A stretch of DNA of 43,935 nucleotides. Source: Desulfobulbaceae bacterium (GTDB lineage: Bacteria; Desulfobacterota; Desulfobulbia; Desulfobulbales; Desulfocapsaceae). The position numbers were made by a program, and so were the translations under genes. Below the pieces are notes generated by a model. It saw only the letters and a list, made by a program, of their open reading frames with translations, was not told where the DNA came from and made no database searches. The stretch spans positions 1 to 43,935 of the forward strand of contig JALSMA010000050.1 in assembly GCA_026988015.1 (NCBI GenBank), in the 5' to 3' direction. Positions 43,813 to 43,935 of the stretch are shown piece by piece (the stretch's first letter is position 1; each line of letters starts with the position of its first letter).

Positions 43813-43935
43813 AGCTTCCTCAATAAGTCATCCAGCTACAAGCTGAATGGATTTTACTGGCATGAGCCAGTCCGTAAATTTAGCCAATATTTTTACCAAA
43901 AGGGCCAATTGTACAAATCCAAGAGTCTTTTTGAG
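43813..43935. other. Window end, no supported gene
   Basis: An ATG at 43847 opens a frame to the window edge (29 codons), but it has no ribosome binding site and no recognisable motif. I see no terminator or repeat here. Confidence 0.4.

Noticed and set aside
43847-43935. Short open frame from ATG 43847 to the window edge.
   Set aside because: No ribosome binding site and no motif in 29 codons; cannot be judged without downstream sequence.
1-43935. CRISPR array, prophage or transposase genes.
   Set aside because: No regularly spaced direct repeats and no integrase, transposase or phage structural motif were seen on either strand.

Overview
The window reads as a chromosomal segment of an anaerobic, Gram-negative member of the former Deltaproteobacteria, probably a Desulfobulbales-type sulfur-metabolising bacterium. 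This is inference from gene content: a complete S10-spc-alpha ribosomal block with no adk between secY and map, an rpsB-tsf-pyrH-frr-uppS-cdsA-dxr-rseP-tsaB-ispG-proS block, zinc-type S14, S4, L36 and L24, LPS export (LptG type), and several ATP-dependent redox-activator proteins typical of strict anaerobes.

Bases 1-15470 hold the end of tuf and then rpsJ to rplQ, all on the plus strand. Several spacers in it contain hairpins, two of which look like intrinsic terminators (after rpsE and after rpmJ). A strong terminator closes the block after rplQ. A YkgJ-type cysteine-cluster protein sits alone between this block and the next. Bases 16450-27540 carry the translation, nucleotide and isoprenoid/envelope block from rpsB to proS. 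Bases 27600-32877 carry a RelA/SpoT homologue with a damaged hydrolase site, an antitoxin-like gene without a recognisable toxin, an Smr-domain protein, a Mip/FkpA-type prolyl isomerase, a tiny Cys/Lys-rich protein and a ferredoxin-nitroreductase fusion.

Bases 33047-35935 form a minus-strand operon in the order crcB, lptG-like, a small Cys-rich protein with an HgdB-like C-terminus, and a BcrA/HgdC-type activase. The last two genes look like a miniature ATP-driven reductase pair without a recognisable dehydratase partner. A RACo-like ASKHA protein lacking its iron-sulfur domain is transcribed divergently. Then come a DHH phosphoesterase, a translationally coupled pair of GlgC paralogues (one with a changed nucleotide-binding loop), tRNA-Arg(CCT), a FliK-like protein and a broken PilZ gene.

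The most unusual non-coding signal is a dispersed family of repeats of about 120-130 bp with inverted ends. They lie only in intergenic spacers at about 19.0-19.25, 29.8, 31.9, 32.9 and 43.3 kb and look like a MITE or large REP-type element. A second, unrelated 191-bp palindromic element lies between ispG and proS. I saw no phage genes, transposase or CRISPR array.
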